DNA of 16,242 nt from JBLHGU01 sp047615875 (GTDB lineage Bacteria > Pseudomonadota > Gammaproteobacteria > Arenicellales > CAJQKF01), in assembly GCA_047615875.1 (NCBI GenBank), contig JBLHGU010000112.1:1-16242 (forward strand), given 5' to 3'. The position numbers and the translations under genes are program-made. Below are positions 7,657 to 14,231 of this stretch, piece after piece (position 1 is the first letter of the stretch; every line of letters starts with the position of its first letter). The notes beneath the pieces were generated by a model that searched no databases, was not told the DNA's origin, and saw only the letters and a program-made list of their open reading frames with translations.

Positions 7657-7911
7657 ATGGCCATAATCAAACGAACATTCTCGATCCCAGACTAGGTCAG
7701 TGCCAGGCTCGATGCCACTATTCCCAATCAGGAGCGCTCAATATTTATCACTAAAACACTCTCCGAGGCATTGCAGAGAATGAACCGCGAGAAGCTGATT
7801 CGGGCTCTCGATGAGATAGATATGTGGGAACCGTCGGATGAATCGGTAGTGGAGACTATTCGGAAAATCAGACAAGCGCAGTCAGAAAATCCAGTCGCCA
7901 ACCATCAATAG
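7657..7911 (+). pseudogene. VapB-like antitoxin, amber-interrupted
   Basis: The frame starts at ATG 7657 with MAIIKRTFSIPD, then meets an in-frame TAG at 7693-7695 (codon 13). It continues without a frame change through VSARLDATIPNQERSIFITK, TLSEALQRMNREKLIRALD and EIDMWEPSDESVVETIRKIR to TAG 7909-7911, 84 codons in all. The N-terminal part fits a DNA-binding strand-helix-helix antitoxin and the C-terminal part a PIN-toxin-binding tail. A CAG-to-TAG change would explain the stop. Restart is conceivable: AGGAG at 7730-7734 precedes an ATA at 7741 by six bases, and an ATG lies at 7780, but both would omit the DNA-binding part. The PIN toxin starts one base after the final stop. Confidence 0.7.
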
Positions 7912-7912
7912 G

Positions 7913-8378
7913 ATGCCAGGCAACGTCATTGTTCCGGACGCAAACGTATTCGCCAAACTTCTGCATCAAGAAAAGGATTCCGAAGAGGCAAAAAATATTT
8001 TTCAAAACCTGTGTCACGGTAAACGCGAGGCTGATTGTTCCTGAGTTGTTCAAGTACGAAATCGCTGAGGTAACCCGATACTACCGAGCACCACTTGGCA
8101 AGACACTAGATCTGTTTGAAACCCACACCAAAGCCATTCTCACCACATCGTCACCTGATCGAGAAACATGGCTCCTGGCAGAGGAGATTGCGAATGAAGG
8201 CCATGACAAAAGCGGTTTCCCAACGATCTACGACAGCATCTACCATGCACTCGCCATAAACCTGAACGGTGTCTTCCTGACTGCTGATAAAAAGCACTAT
8301 GAGAAAACGAAAAAACGTGGACAAATAAAATTGCTGACAGACGGGGAGAGCATATTCATCCGAAATGGTGCAAATTGA
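7913..8378 (+). pseudogene. VapC-like PIN-domain toxin, frameshifted
   Basis: ATG 7913 lies one base after the antitoxin stop and opens MPGNVIVPDANVFAKLL, with the first PIN acidic residue at D9. This frame ends early at about 8043. The family sequence resumes one frame over near 8005-8030 with ARLIVPELFKYEIAEV (conserved Glu), then GFPTIYDSIYHALAI (third acidic residue) and GVFLTADKKHYEK (fourth), to TGA 8376-8378. One extra base or two lost bases near 8004-8028 explain the break. PIN toxins are Mg-dependent RNases that cut tRNA or rRNA. With the antitoxin also interrupted, the pair appears dead as a unit, unless both lesions are base-calling errors. Confidence 0.72.
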
Positions 8379-8569
8379 AACATCCCATAATTTACTATTT
8401 TTGGGATTCTGATTTCCGTGGGGCCCGAATCGGTGTTCAGTTTCGCTAGAATACGCACTCGGCACGATAATTCTAAATTCAGATGCAATGTGCCATTTGC
8501 TTTACAGTCTGGGCTCATCAAGTCAGTTCTTTCCTTAAAGTATGTGGTATTCAAGGTGGAGTTCGGACA

Positions 8570-9808
8570 ATGACGCTAACAAAAAGAAGGCATCGCTACG
8601 ACACGCTTGACCAAGCCATGGAGCATGCCCTCAGGCTAGGGGACTACATTGACTATAGTGCAGCTTGGTCATTCATCACGGAACATCTGGGGATGTTTGC
8701 CGAAACACTCTTCTGTGGGTGGATAGAAGCCAGACAAGCTGCGCATGCTGATAGCGAAGAAACTGTTGGGCAACCGCTGCGCTGGATGGACAAAGATGAT
8801 TACGGTTTCTGCTACCAGCTCGAACAGGAAGCGGTAAAGGTTCTGAACAGGGATGGGCTATTGCAGTTCGCCTCTCAGGTGCGGAAACGTTTCGATGCCG
8901 CCAAACGACCTTCAAAGGCTTCAAATGCGGACGGGCAGTGGCAACGGGATGCCAGTTATCGTCAACGCTACTGGAGGAGTGGTGTTCTAGAAACCATTTA
9001 TGCCGCACAACGTAACCTGGCTGCATACGTCGCATTGCGCGAGGAAACCGAACTACTACCAATTGACTGCGAGATCATAGCCAGAATGCTGCAATCTCGT
9101 CGCAAACCTGAACAGGCGCTTGAATGGATTGAACGAGGACTCGATCTCGAAAAACAACACCCAAGAAGCGAGGGATCAAGTTACAAGCTGGATGAGATGA
9201 AACGTAAACTCCTGGTGAAGCTTGGCCAACCGGATAAGGCGCTGGAATCGGCGTGGAAGGAATTCGTGAATTTTCCCTGCGAACTGTCCTACGATCAGTT
9301 TATGAAATACGTTCCGAAACCGGAACGAGCGATATGGCATGATAAGGCAATGCGCACCTCGAATCAGGGAGATCTGGATTTTGTCATCGGGCTGTGGCTC
9401 GCAACCAAGGAGATAGACCGACTGACGGAACGACTTCGGCGTTCGAACCACCAGGAGCTCGAGTCCCTCAGCCACTATACGATGGAACCCGTGGGGAAGA
9501 AGCTGGCGCGACCCCACCCCGACGTGGCAGCGAGGGTCTACCGTGCGCTTGGGATGCGCATACTCGGCTCGGGAAAGAGCAAATATTACGACGCCGCCCT
9601 CTCACACTTCGCGCAAGCCAGGCAGTGTTACAGAAAGGCCGGAGAGGGTCAGGCCTGGGAAGCGCTCGTCGAAGAGATTCTGCAAAAACATCGCCGTAAA
9701 AGCGCCTTCATGCCCGGCTTCGAGAAACTGATCCAGGGTGAAAAATCTCAGGCCGAATCTGCCTTTGCTGAGCGCACCAAACGTCGAAAACAGAGCTGGA
9801 ATCAATGA
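8570..9808 (+). CDS. Helical-repeat protein resembling DUF6880/SWIM-associated tails
   Basis: An intact 412-residue protein. ATG 8570 is preferred over the upstream ATG 8483 because AAGGTGGAG lies at good spacing and because the helical pattern begins shortly after it. No enzyme motif or membrane segment is seen. The body is a chain of paired helices of TPR-like character (for example LPIDCEIIARMLQSRRKPEQ, then ALEWIERGLDLEKQ, DKALESAWKEFVNFP). The C-terminus has PDVAARVYRALGMRIL, YYDAALSHFAQARQCYRKAG and EEILQKHRRKSAFMPGFEKL. This ending recalls the helical tails of SWIM zinc-finger and DUF6880 proteins, from memory and not searched. It is followed 40 bases later by a SEC-C protein on the same strand, presumably its partner. 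GC content seems higher here than in the flanking toxin genes, suggesting a separate origin. Probably a protein-protein scaffold; no biochemical role can be named. Confidence 0.75.
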   Translation: MTLTKRRHRYDTLDQAMEHALRLGDYIDYSAAWSFITEHLGMFAETLFCGWIEARQAAHADSEETVGQPLRWMDKDDYGFCYQLEQEAVKVLNRDGLLQFASQVRKRFDAAKRPSKASNADGQWQRDASYRQRYWRSGVLETIYAAQRNLAAYVALREETELLPIDCEIIARMLQSRRKPEQALEWIERGLDLEKQHPRSEGSSYKLDEMKRKLLVKLGQPDKALESAWKEFVNFPCELSYDQFMKYVPKPERAIWHDKAMRTSNQGDLDFVIGLWLATKEIDRLTERLRRSNHQELESLSHYTMEPVGKKLARPHPDVAARVYRALGMRILGSGKSKYYDAALSHFAQARQCYRKAGEGQAWEALVEEILQKHRRKSAFMPGFEKLIQGEKSQAESAFAERTKRRKQSWNQ

Positions 9809-9848
9809 AGAGGGCTTTCTCACAACGGCAAGTTATCTCGGAGATCTG

Positions 9849-10859
9849 ATGAACAAATCTACTGTCGGACGTAACGATCCCTGCCCCTGTGGCAGCGGCA
9901 AAAAATACAAGAAATGCTGTCTGCAGATCACCTCTAGCCAAGCTGCTGCGGGATCATTCAGTTCTTTGCACCAAGCACTGGAGGCGCGGCAGTTCAATTC
10001 ATTGGAAGAACTCCAGGCCTTTGCCGAACAGCATATGCAACAGCAGAACCGGAGCGCCCAGGGGGGGTTTCACGGTTTATCGCCCGAGCAGATGCATTGC
10101 CTGCTGAACTTTCCGTTTACATCACCGCAACTGGTCCACTTCCCCGAGGTACTCGACAGCGTTCCGAAAGCACCGATCCTGACGCTTTTCGAGTTGCTGA
10201 CCGAGGCCATCGGCAAACAGGGTTTGAAGCCTACCGCCAAGGGCAATCTGCCGAGGAACTTTTGCCGTGAAGCCGGCCTGCTCTACTGGGGCGATCAAAA
10301 GTATCAGCGAAATACGCGGTTTGGCAGTATTAATCGGGAGGATGATTTCCTCGACCTGCACGTTACTCGCCTGGTGGCGGAACTGGCGGGGCTGATCCGA
10401 AAATACAAGGGCCGATTCATTCTCAGTCGGGAGTGCCGGAAATTGTTGGCTAAAGACGGGCTGGCAAGCGTCTACCCGCGGCTACTGGGGACCTATGTCC
10501 AACAGTTCAACTGGGGCTATTGGGATCACTACCCCGATCTTCGATTCATCCAGCAGTCCTTTCTGTTCACCCTCTACGTCCTCACACAGCAAGGCGCCAC
10601 ATGGCGGCCCAACGAGTATTACGAGGACAGCTTTCTGCATGCCTTCCCAGCAGTGCTGAACGAAGTGCCGCCAGAACCGGTGTTTTCGCCGGAGGAGCAG
10701 ATACGACATTGCTATACCTGGCGCACCGTGCTGCACTTTGCAAGCTTTCTGGGACTGGCCGAGGTGGAACCGATTAGCGAAGAACTCCTATGTCACCAGT
10801 ATCGGGTGAGGGCGCTGCCACTGTTGAGGGAAGCCGTTCAATTTCAATTTACCGGATAA
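9849..10859 (+). CDS. SEC-C zinc-motif protein of unknown function
   Basis: A 336-residue protein with a SEC-C metal-binding motif at its N-terminus, GRNDPCPCGSGKKYKKCC, with ligands C12, C14, C23 and C24. In SecA this motif binds zinc and contacts SecB and ribosomes; many stand-alone proteins use it as a binding knuckle. ATG 9849 is chosen because GGAG lies five bases upstream and SEC-C modules normally start a few residues into the protein; the frame is open upstream to 9738 but that part has no family pattern. The rest is mostly helical with aromatic patches (FNWGYWDHYPDLRFIQQSF, TWRTVLHFASFLGL), no catalytic motif and no membrane span. It probably forms an operon with the helical-repeat gene before it. 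Together they fill most of the second tRNA-bounded cassette and look undamaged, so they are plausible cargo under selection. Confidence 0.8.
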   Translation: MNKSTVGRNDPCPCGSGKKYKKCCLQITSSQAAAGSFSSLHQALEARQFNSLEELQAFAEQHMQQQNRSAQGGFHGLSPEQMHCLLNFPFTSPQLVHFPEVLDSVPKAPILTLFELLTEAIGKQGLKPTAKGNLPRNFCREAGLLYWGDQKYQRNTRFGSINREDDFLDLHVTRLVAELAGLIRKYKGRFILSRECRKLLAKDGLASVYPRLLGTYVQQFNWGYWDHYPDLRFIQQSFLFTLYVLTQQGATWRPNEYYEDSFLHAFPAVLNEVPPEPVFSPEEQIRHCYTWRTVLHFASFLGLAEVEPISEELLCHQYRVRALPLLREAVQFQFTG

Positions 10860-10865
10860 CCATCC

Positions 10866-11261
10866 ATGGCAAGAAAAAAGACACCGGGTAAGCTTTTTAG
10901 TACAACTCAGTTAAACAACATTTCGCATTTCCATGAACTGTGGATAGAACAGCAAAATTTATCTGGAGCGAATTTTCGTGACTGGAGGGAATCCTGCAAA
11001 CATATGTATCAGAGAGGACACAAAAATGTGCCGACACGGGGGGAAAATCCACTTGTCGCTGACACGTATTTCCCGCAATTCCCGATGGTAAATACGGAGA
11101 TAAACAGGCCTATAGTGTCACATATAGGATGGTGGCCAGGGACAGAATCGAACTGCCGACACGGGGATTTTCAGTTTCAGCGACTATTTTATAGTCTATT
11201 AATAATCAATAACTTACAACGCTTGTCAGCTCCGATTGTGCCAGATAACAGCAGTAAATAA
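10866..11261 (+). CDS. Doubtful ORF running into tRNA-Phe scar 3
   Basis: The frame opens at ATG 10866, six bases after the SEC-C stop, with a basic MARKKTPGKLF start. It has no recognised family. Its second half is read through the tRNA-derived repeat: WWPGTESNCRHGDFQF is the familiar spurious translation of an antisense tRNA 3' half. At most the first 50-55 codons could be a real small gene; the rest is probably chimeric. No good ribosome-binding site is visible. Confidence 0.25.
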   Translation: MARKKTPGKLFSTTQLNNISHFHELWIEQQNLSGANFRDWRESCKHMYQRGHKNVPTRGENPLVADTYFPQFPMVNTEINRPIVSHIGWWPGTESNCRHGDFQFQRLFYSLLIINNLQRLSAPIVPDNSSK

Positions 11262-11299
11262 CGGTAAATACCAATTGTTTTGGCACAAATCTGGCACAT
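11130..11299 (-). repeat. tRNA-Phe 3'-half repeat 3 with integrase-arm-like repeats
   Basis: The core 11130-11174 again gives the tRNA-Phe anticodon loop (GAA), T arm, acceptor strand and CCA on the minus strand, without a 5' half. Its right arm to 11299 matches copy 2, including tgtgccag and the paired tggcaca motifs (11281-11298), with scattered substitutions. Its left flank is unlike copies 1 and 2. Copies 2 and 3 are direct repeats enclosing a 3.9-kb segment, so recombination between them could excise it as a circle. Confidence 0.75.
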
Positions 11300-11457
11300 G
11301 GACTTTCCTCACTAAACACACAATGATCTTCTACGACAATTAGTATCACGAATCTCCGGAGTCGATTATTTCCTATTCTACTTATGGAGTTAAAGGCAAC
11401 TACTGTGTGCTGACGGCACAAATTTCAACTACCAAATAGCTCGGATGCCTCGTGCCT

Positions 11458-11494
11458 ACAGGTATTTTACAGGTATTTTACAGGTATTTTACAG
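11458..11494 (+). repeat. 11-bp tandem repeat upstream of a toxin-antitoxin pair
   Basis: The unit acaggtatttt is repeated three times head to tail (11458-11490) followed by acag. The spacing of 11 bases is about one helical turn, so each unit presents the same DNA face, and each junction creates a TTTACA (a fair -35 box). It ends 36 bases before the antitoxin ATG. It could be an operator array, or a replication-slippage product without function. Confidence 0.9.
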
Positions 11495-11529
11495 ATGCCA
11501 AAACTGAAAGAACATGTTATAAATATTGT

Positions 11530-11751
11530 ATGACACAACTACTTGAACAAGCCATAGCCAGGATACGGACACTCCCTCCCAAGCGGCAGGACGAGATTGC
11601 AGAAGCGGTATTAGCAGCCGCTACAGAATCCCATGTCTACACTCCTGCACAGATTGCCGCCATGGAAGAAGGCTACGCACAGGCAGAACGCGGTGAGTTT
11701 GTACCCGAGAGTGAGGTCGCGGCATTTTTCGCTAAGCATCGTGCGATATGA
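11530..11751 (+). CDS. ParD-like antitoxin
   Basis: A 73-residue acidic protein: LLEQAIARIRTLPPKRQDEI and AEAVLAAATE form the N-terminal helices, then TPAQIAAMEEGYAQAERGEF, VPESEVAAFFAKHR ends it. This matches the small addiction-module antitoxins that pair with ParE/RelE toxins, in which the AEAxRGEFVxxxEVxAFFAKxR part wraps the toxin. ATG 11530 is chosen because the frame upstream is the tandem repeat and the family begins at about this point; no strong ribosome-binding site is seen. The stop overlaps the toxin start (ATGA at 11748-11751), indicating coupled translation. The pair is the first thing after tRNA-Phe scar 3. Confidence 0.8.
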   Translation: MTQLLEQAIARIRTLPPKRQDEIAEAVLAAATESHVYTPAQIAAMEEGYAQAERGEFVPESEVAAFFAKHRAI

Positions 11752-12011
11752 AGCTAAGGCTAACGCCGAGAGCACTAGCCGATCTCCAAAACCTGTACAC
11801 CTACATCGCTGAGCATCAGCGCCAGCCACAAAATGCCCGGCTAGTAATCTCCCGTATTGAGGCGACGTTTGATCGCATTCTGGAGATGCCCCAGATAGGC
11901 AAATCCAGTTATATGCCGGATACCCGCGAACTCACCATATCTAACCTACCCTGTACGGTGGTCTATCGTATTGTTGGGGACATTGTTGAGGTCACGACGG
12001 TTTCCCACTAA
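11748..12011 (+). CDS. ParE/RelE-like toxin, C-terminus cut by a stop codon
   Basis: An 87-residue ParE/RelE-fold protein: MKLRLTPRALADLQNLYTYI, a long second helix to RILEMPQIG, then TRELTISNLPCTVVYRIVGD and IVEVTTVSH. Members of this family normally end LHxxQNPERK or similar. Here the codon after VSH is TAA, but reading through it gives SQNPERKHL and a TAG at 12039-12041, the expected tail. The annotated product therefore lacks about nine C-terminal residues including basic ones, through a single nonsense change. Loss of the basic tail often weakens such toxins, so activity is uncertain. The start overlaps the antitoxin stop. Confidence 0.75.
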   Translation: MKLRLTPRALADLQNLYTYIAEHQRQPQNARLVISRIEATFDRILEMPQIGKSSYMPDTRELTISNLPCTVVYRIVGDIVEVTTVSH

Positions 12012-12053
12012 TCACAAAATCCAGAAAGGAAGCATCTTTAGCTTGCTAATTGC

Positions 12054-12152
12054 TCAACGATTTATTTTTTCTAGTACTTCACCGACGGTGTCGTAGGCGA
12101 TAATGCCACTTACCTTACGTCGATGTAGACAGCGGCGCTCTGGGGTATCGCC
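12054..12152 (-). other. Open remnant of an unidentified minus-strand gene
   Basis: Reading down from 12152 the frame gives GDTPERRCLHRRKV then SGIIAYDTVGEVLEKINR and a TGA at 12054-12056. It is open for only 33 codons, has a stop upstream and no start, but the sequence looks protein-like. I do not recognise it. It lies between the truncated toxin and the IS6 remnant and may be the tail of a gene removed by rearrangement. Confidence 0.25.
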
Positions 12153-12193
12153 AAGTTAATCCCTTGTGATTTGAAGAATCCATCCTCAATGTA

Positions 12194-12405
12194 TCATGCA
12201 ACGACTAGACGCCAATCATTGAACGTACAGATCCTGAGGTCTCGATAATGTTCGACACTAACCAGATGCCTTCCTAAATTGAACAGATTGTAGACTGCAG
12301 CATGAACGCCCAGGAATCGTTGAGCTTGCTTTAGAGATTTGAACCGTCTCATGCCTCGCTCTCTGACCCGTGTTGGTTGATGCGATAGTTCCACACGATT
12401 ACTCC
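12194..12405 (-). pseudogene. IS6-family transposase remnant, copy 2
   Basis: A second, different copy of the IS6-family C-terminus: NRVELSHQPTRVRERGMRRF (catalytic Glu region), QAQRFLGVHAAVYNLFNLGR, then VEHYRDLRICTF to the stop at 12194-12196. It is homologous to copy 1 at 2577-3022 but has its own substitutions, and its C-terminal frame is intact where copy 1 is shifted. Everything before NRVEL, with the HTH and both catalytic Asp residues, is missing; the cut at about 12404 joins the broken helical gene. It is inactive. Confidence 0.75.
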
Positions 12406-12409
12406 CATA

Positions 12410-12725
12410 AAGATGGTTACCCGCACACAACCTGGGATAGTGATTACGAGATCCAGACAGCGAAAAGACTTGAAAAGCAATTTCCGAAGGAGATTCCTAA
12501 ATATTACCTATCCGGCCTGGGCAACCTGCGGACCAATGCCGTGCGCAAGGAATACGCCCGCGGGCGCATGTGATGGCCAAGGTCAGGCGGCTGCGGGTTA
12601 CAGTACTGGAGTACAAGGAACGCTGGCTCACTTTTGCCGGCAAGGTAAAATTGGACAACATCCGGCGTCCTGCATTTCAGGAGAAGTTTGCCAAGGCTGT
12701 GCAGGGATACCGGCAATACCATAAT
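12410..12725 (+). pseudogene. C-terminal fragment of a helical-repeat protein
   Basis: The first frame reads TWDSDYEIQTAKRLEKQF and EIPKYYLSGLGNLRTNAVRK to a TGA at 12571-12573. The second frame opens at ATG 12573 (TGATG overlap) with MAKVRRLRVTVLEYKERWLT, FAGKVKLDNIRRPAFQEKF. The two halves look like one protein broken by a one- or two-base indel. The ending W...RR-AF-x-x-x-F-x-K-x-x-QG parallels the last residues of the intact helical protein at 8570-9808 (RRKSAFMPGFEKLIQG), so I take it as a relative. The N-terminal part is absent, cut by the IS6 remnant, and the 3' side runs into an ADP-ribosylglycohydrolase remnant on the other strand. Confidence 0.5.
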
Positions 12726-13127
12726 ATGCCCCTGCTAATTGACCGTATATGGCCCAAATTGTATCTGCATCGGCACCCATGTTAACGGCTGCTAAAAGCC
12801 CGTCTTCAAAGCTTTGCGTGTGATAAAAGCACCACAAATGCCCACCGCCCTACCCACACAACTCATGTAACCCTCATTCACCCAGCGCAAATAGCGATCC
12901 ATTTGGTCTTTAGGGTTCATACCCTCGCACGCCATTAAGCTGGTCGCTAAACACAGTGCCATTGATGTATCGTCTGTCCATTGGCCCGCCTTAAGTTTAA
13001 AGGGCCCACCGTCACGAAAACCCGTAACGGGGGTAAACTTTCCACGAGGCCTAAATTCAACAGGCGCACCCATGGCATCGCCAATGGCTAACCCTAGCAT
13101 TGCCCCCAAAGCGTGATCTTCATTCAT
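12700..13127 (-). pseudogene. ADP-ribosylglycohydrolase, internally deleted
   Basis: The N-terminal third starts at ATG 13127: MNEDHALGAMLGLAIGDAMG, APVEFRPRG and GQWTDDTSMALCLA, the last being the metal-binding (T/S)DDT motif. It then passes through the GYMSCVGR region, where the frame ends at 12792. About 12843 the family C-terminus begins in another frame: FYHTQSFEDGLLAAVNMGAD, ADTIWAIYGQLAGAYYG. The second metal motif is normally DDADT; here the first Asp pair reads ADADT. Roughly 150 residues between the two parts are missing. Such enzymes remove ADP-ribose from proteins or small molecules; this copy cannot. Its start overlaps the stop of an upstream fragment by ATGA, so it was once the second gene of an operon. 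Confidence 0.8.
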
Positions 13128-13213
13128 AGCGCATCCATGTTTAAAAACTGCTTAATTATGTTTTGAATCACCCGTTTGCCCACTGCATGCCCTTGGCCTT
13201 TAAGCAGATATAA
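13124..13213 (-). pseudogene. Tail of an unidentified gene upstream of the glycohydrolase
   Basis: Reading from about 13213, LYLLKGQGHAVGKRVIQNII and KQFLNMDAL lead to a TGA at 13124-13126 that overlaps the glycohydrolase ATG. It looks like the basic helical C-terminus of a real protein, cut off by the IS4-family element to its right. The family is not recognised. As the operon partner of an ADP-ribosylglycohydrolase it could have been part of an ADP-ribosylation module, but that is a guess from position. Confidence 0.4.
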
Positions 13214-13235
13214 CTGATCACTAGTGTCCCAACGT

Positions 13236-14231
13236 TTAATCGAATAAATTCAACTGTTTGGACAAATCGCCTTTTTCGAAGGCATTGATATTATCCTGAA
13301 GCAGCTGATTTAGCGTTATATTTTCAAATATCGACACACTTAGGATCTGTAATATCATGTAGAGACTGGTTTGCAGTTTCAGGCGTTTTTTCATGATTGC
13401 AACTTGAACATAAACGCACACGGCGTTCCATGTTTGTGTTTTAACCGCATTTTCTGAAGTTCCATAGAATGACTTGATGCGTAAATTTTGTTTGATCCAC
13501 TTAAAGAATAACTCCACTTGCCACCGACTGCGATACAGGTCGGCAATAACTATTGCAGGTAACGAAAAGTTGTTAGTCAAAAACACCAGGGTGTTTTCGG
13601 TATTGGTATCTTAATATTTTATTCGACGTAGCTTTTCCGGGTAGTCTTTTGCAACATAGAAACCCGTCGGTCGAACGGTTTGATCGTATTTTAAACTAAG
13701 GGCTTTATTGACAGTATGTGAATACAGTCGACGACATTGAAAATTGGATTTGGCGCGGGTAACAAAGAACGCCGATCCCTGGTGTAGGTTGTCGAGGCGT
13801 GCGAAATCGACATAGGCTCTATCCATGACATAAAACGCCCCGGCTTCAGGTAATAGTAGGTCGAGTACATTGACGTCGTGCATTTTGCCATCGGATATAT
13901 GAATAAACGTTGGAATTGAGCCACGTATATCCAACAATGTGTGTAATTTTATCGCGGCTTTGGCAGTGCGGAAATGCGCCCAGGGGAAAACCGACAGGCA
14001 AAGATCGATGGTGGTAGCATTTAAAACGTAGACCGTGTTTTTGAGTTCGGGTCCTATTTCTTCGCCCACATACAGTGGTCTTGCAATTTGAATGAGTGAT
14101 TGCGCGAAATCGGCATAGATCCGCCAGTCGCGAACCTTGTTAGCATTGGCCAGAGTGTTGCGTGATATTCCGCCCCGTATTCCCATGTGGTAAAGTTTAT
14201 TTTTTTGGGCACGTAAACAGGCTTCAATATC
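13236..14231 (-). pseudogene. IS4-family transposase, N-truncated with a nonsense codon
   Basis: From 14231 down the frame reads DIEACLRAQKNKLYHMGI, RGGISRNTLANANKVRDWRI, then the DDE domain: TTIDLCLSVFPWA (first Asp), FYVMDRAYVDFARL (second Asp), and YRSRWQVELFFKWIKQ (Glu within the Y-x2-R-x3-E-x6-K signature), ending in QLNLFD at 13236. At 13611-13613 an in-frame TAA interrupts it after KLRRIKY; the frame continues unchanged beyond. The N-terminal domain (usually about 60 more residues) is missing because the gene is joined at 14232 to a quinone-oxidoreductase fragment. The catalytic residues are all kept, so the loss of function comes from the stop and the truncation. The right end lies near 13215, inside an older gene. 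Confidence 0.82.

Noticed and set aside
7536..7754. A 72-codon plus-strand ORF before VapBC
   Set aside because: It covers the VapBC promoter/operator and the antitoxin start in another frame and has no recognisable protein pattern.
7741..7911. VapB starting at an ATA codon behind AGGAG
   Set aside because: The same frame extends upstream to ATG 7657 with the expected N-terminal antitoxin sequence, broken only by one TAG, so the ATA start is not needed, although low-level restart there cannot be excluded.
8151..8554. Minus-strand ORFs overlapping the PIN toxin and the region after it
   Set aside because: They are antisense to a well-supported PIN domain and show no family motifs.
11130..11261. 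A conserved protein containing WWPGTESNCRHGDFQF
   Set aside because: This peptide is the antisense translation of the tRNA 3' half, a common annotation artefact.
11458..11494. Plasmid iterons or a CRISPR array
   Set aside because: The units are 11 bp, directly abutting without spacers, and no Rep or Cas gene is present.
11495..11533. A 12-residue leader peptide (MPKLKEHVINIV) overlapping the antitoxin start by ATGA
   Set aside because: The overlap is tidy, but there is no ribosome-binding site at normal spacing and nothing else supports translation.
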